Shown here: positions 62,771 through 64,000 of the stretch, in pieces | Layout: every line of letters begins with the position of its first letter | Position numbering within the stretch: position 1 is the first letter of the stretch | Origin: Devosia geojensis | GTDB taxonomy: Bacteria > Pseudomonadota > Alphaproteobacteria > Rhizobiales > Devosiaceae | DNA: 64,000 nucleotides | Assembly (NCBI RefSeq): GCF_000969415.1 | Contig: NZ_JZEX01000046.1 | Location: forward strand, 54,144 to 118,143 | Direction of reading: 5' to 3' | Position numbers and translations under genes: made by a program | The notes under the pieces: model-generated | Databases searched by the model: none | Seen by the model: the letters and a program-made list of their open reading frames with translations, nothing else | What the model was told of the DNA's origin: nothing

Positions 62771-62822
62771 CTTCAGGAAAAGTGGATGCCACTTTTCCGG
62801 TTCGAAGAGGCGACAGAAAACA
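62771..62822. repeat. Hairpin repeat, family B (copy upstream of the LOG gene)
   Basis: Perfect 10-bp stem GGAAAAGTGG / CCACTTTTCC around ATG (62776-62798), followed by GGTTCGAAGAGGCGACAG. It lies in the divergent gap between the DUF817 gene and the LOG-family gene. Confidence 0.75.
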
Positions 62823-62892
62823 CTCGGGTCCCACCGATCCTTAAGGTGGTTCTGCCAGGGTGATCGCGATGAAGTCCAAAGGAGAAGCCGGA

Positions 62893-63744
62893 ATGGCCAG
62901 ACGCCATGAGACGCCGCTGCGTACGTCCTTCGAGGACATCGATGCCGCCCGCCGTGCGCCATCGACCCCTCAGACGCAGTCGTCCGCCTATCGGCTTGCC
63001 TTCGCCGACGCCGAGTTCATGACCAGCGAGGATACGCGCGGCATCCGCTTCCAGCTCGAATATCAGAAGGTCGAGCACCTGTTGCGCGAGCGCGGCATCA
63101 ACTCGACCGTCGTGCTCTTCGGGGGCGCCCGCATCCCCGAGCCCGGCAAGCCCGCCTGGGCCGCCAAGAACGAGACCCAGAAGAAGAACCTCGAGGCGGC
63201 CTCGCGCTACTATGTCGAAGCACGGCGCTTCGCCCAGTACGCCTCGCTCACCTCCAAGGCCGTGGACTATGCCGACTACGTCATCGTCACCGGCGGCGGA
63301 CCGGGGGTTATGGAGGCCGGCAACCGCGGCGCCGCCGATGTCGGCGCGCCCTCCATCGGCCTCAACATCGTGCTGCCGCACGAGCAGGCGCCCAACCGCT
63401 ATGTGACGCCGGAACTGAGCTTCAACTTCCACTATTTCGCGACACGCAAGATCCATTTCCTGCTGCGCGCCCGTGTCGTCGCGATCTTCCCGGGGGGCTT
63501 CGGCACGCTCGACGAATTCTTCGAGACCTTGACCCTCATCCAGACCCACCGCATGGACCCGATCCCGGTGCTGCTCTTCGGCGCCGAATTCTGGAAGAAG
63601 GTCATCAACCTCGAGGCGCTGGCCGAAGCCGGCACCATCGCGCCGACCGATCCGGACCTCTTCACGCTCGTCGAGACGGCCGAGGAAGGCTGGAACGTGG
63701 TGCGCCAGTTCTACAACCTGCCCGAGGTGGTGCTGGCGGAGTAG
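62893..63744 (+). CDS. LOG-family (lysine decarboxylase-like) nucleotide phosphoribohydrolase
   Basis: 283 residues from the ATG at 62893, chosen because AAAGGAG lies eight bases ahead; a GTG at 62860 is possible. Nucleotide-binding GGGARIPEPG near 77, then GGGPGVMEAGNRGAADVG and the LOG signature PGGFGTLDEFFE near 200. Members release cytokinin-type bases or other nucleobases from nucleoside 5-phosphates. Longer than the smallest LOGs (about 190 residues). Confidence 0.88.
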   Translation: MARRHETPLRTSFEDIDAARRAPSTPQTQSSAYRLAFADAEFMTSEDTRGIRFQLEYQKVEHLLRERGINSTVVLFGGARIPEPGKPAWAAKNETQKKNLEAASRYYVEARRFAQYASLTSKAVDYADYVIVTGGGPGVMEAGNRGAADVGAPSIGLNIVLPHEQAPNRYVTPELSFNFHYFATRKIHFLLRARVVAIFPGGFGTLDEFFETLTLIQTHRMDPIPVLLFGAEFWKKVINLEALAEAGTIAPTDPDLFTLVETAEEGWNVVRQFYNLPEVVLAE

Positions 63745-63787
63745 GGGGTGCCATGCGCTCGATGCGCCTCCCTCCCCCTTGAGGGGA

Positions 63788-64000
63788 TGTCTCTTATACA
63801 CACTGAAAAAAAAAAAAACACTACATATTGATATTGCCTTGTACTTGCACACAACGCACCATACAATCATTACCCTACTACACTCCACAATACGATCCCT
63901 TCTAGTAATCATGTGTACTGCATCACTAGCACACACACTATATCTCAACTGATCAACGTCCTCTTCACACAATAGCACCTCACACCGCCATCTACAAAGT
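63788..64000. other. Sequencing-adapter and low-complexity artefact at the contig end
   Basis: TGTCTCTTATACACA (63788-63802) matches 15 of the 19 bases of the Tn5 mosaic end used in Nextera libraries. A run of A (63806-63818) and A/C/T-rich low-complexity sequence of quite different composition follow to base 64000. Just before it, CTCCCTCCCCCTTGAGGGG (63768-63786) looks like the start of another palindromic repeat at which the assembly broke. No biological feature is called here. Confidence 0.9.

Noticed and set aside
63806..63818. Poly-A run read as a biological feature
   Set aside because: It directly follows the adapter sequence and is better explained as library artefact.
62773..63978. 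401-residue minus-strand frame at the right end
   Set aside because: Begins inside adapter artefact sequence and lies opposite the LOG-family gene.

Overview
The window is a high-GC (roughly two-thirds G+C by eye), gene-dense piece of an alphaproteobacterial chromosome. Gene order and repeat content point to the Hyphomicrobiales (Rhizobiales), and a Devosia-like relative is plausible but not proven. Pointers are the dnaX-ybaB-recR block next to the 4.5S RNA, def-fmt-truA-dapE-dapD, the ghrA, cycM and pheA neighbourhood, and several intergenic palindrome families typical of that order. All calls come from reading the sequence; no database search was run. The last ~213 bases (63788-64000) are not chromosome: they begin with a Tn5/Nextera mosaic-end sequence followed by low-complexity junk, so the true contig ends near 63787.

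Layout. 1-777: a truncated zinc-type cation diffusion facilitator behind an ArsR/SmtB-like operator. 1165-2884: TSUP permease and a LysR regulator. 3025-6751: a complete siderophore/heme-type ABC importer (binding protein, two permeases, ATPase). 6810-7755: a VOC protein and a small P-loop kinase-like protein. 7781-11520 (minus): a three-gene coiled-coil/membrane cassette with a TelA-like protein, a DUF6384-like membrane protein and a long coiled coil with a Gly-rich tail; this is the best candidate for an undescribed system. 11664-12131: a CoxG-like protein.

12327-25679: a 13-kb nucleoside uptake and salvage operon. A BMP-type binding protein, a double ATPase and two permeases bring in nucleosides. 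Cytidine deaminase, purine nucleoside phosphorylase and thymidine phosphorylase split or convert them, phosphopentomutase and deoxyribose-phosphate aldolase break down the sugar, an ALDH16-like fusion probably oxidises the aldehyde, and Upp recovers uracil. A DUF433/DUF5615 toxin-antitoxin-like pair sits inside the operon and a DUF6516/HTH pair directly after it.

27090-39016: a tad/cpa Flp pilus locus with two Flp pilins, prepilin peptidase, CpaB, CpaC, CpaE, CpaF, TadB, TadC, TadD, two TadE-like pseudopilins and a separate pilus N-domain protein. No cpaD is present between cpaC and cpaE, and a lone HTH gene with a large inverted repeat interrupts cpaA and cpaB.

39172-45433: M17 aminopeptidase, a MarR-GNAT fusion behind a perfect palindrome, a 147-bp MITE-like element, a VTT membrane protein, GhrA, cytochrome c (CycM) and prephenate dehydratase. 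45504-49742: MazEF-type module, 4.5S SRP RNA, dnaX, ybaB, recR and an acidic hypothetical. 50002-63744: an MHYT-PAS-GGDEF-EAL c-di-GMP protein, RmuC, GFA-like and DUF305 proteins, def, fmt, truA, dapE with two membrane proteins, a DUF805 protein, dapD, a DUF817 protein and a LOG-family protein. Four toxin-antitoxin or antitoxin-like loci and about ten palindromic repeats are scattered through otherwise conserved operons.
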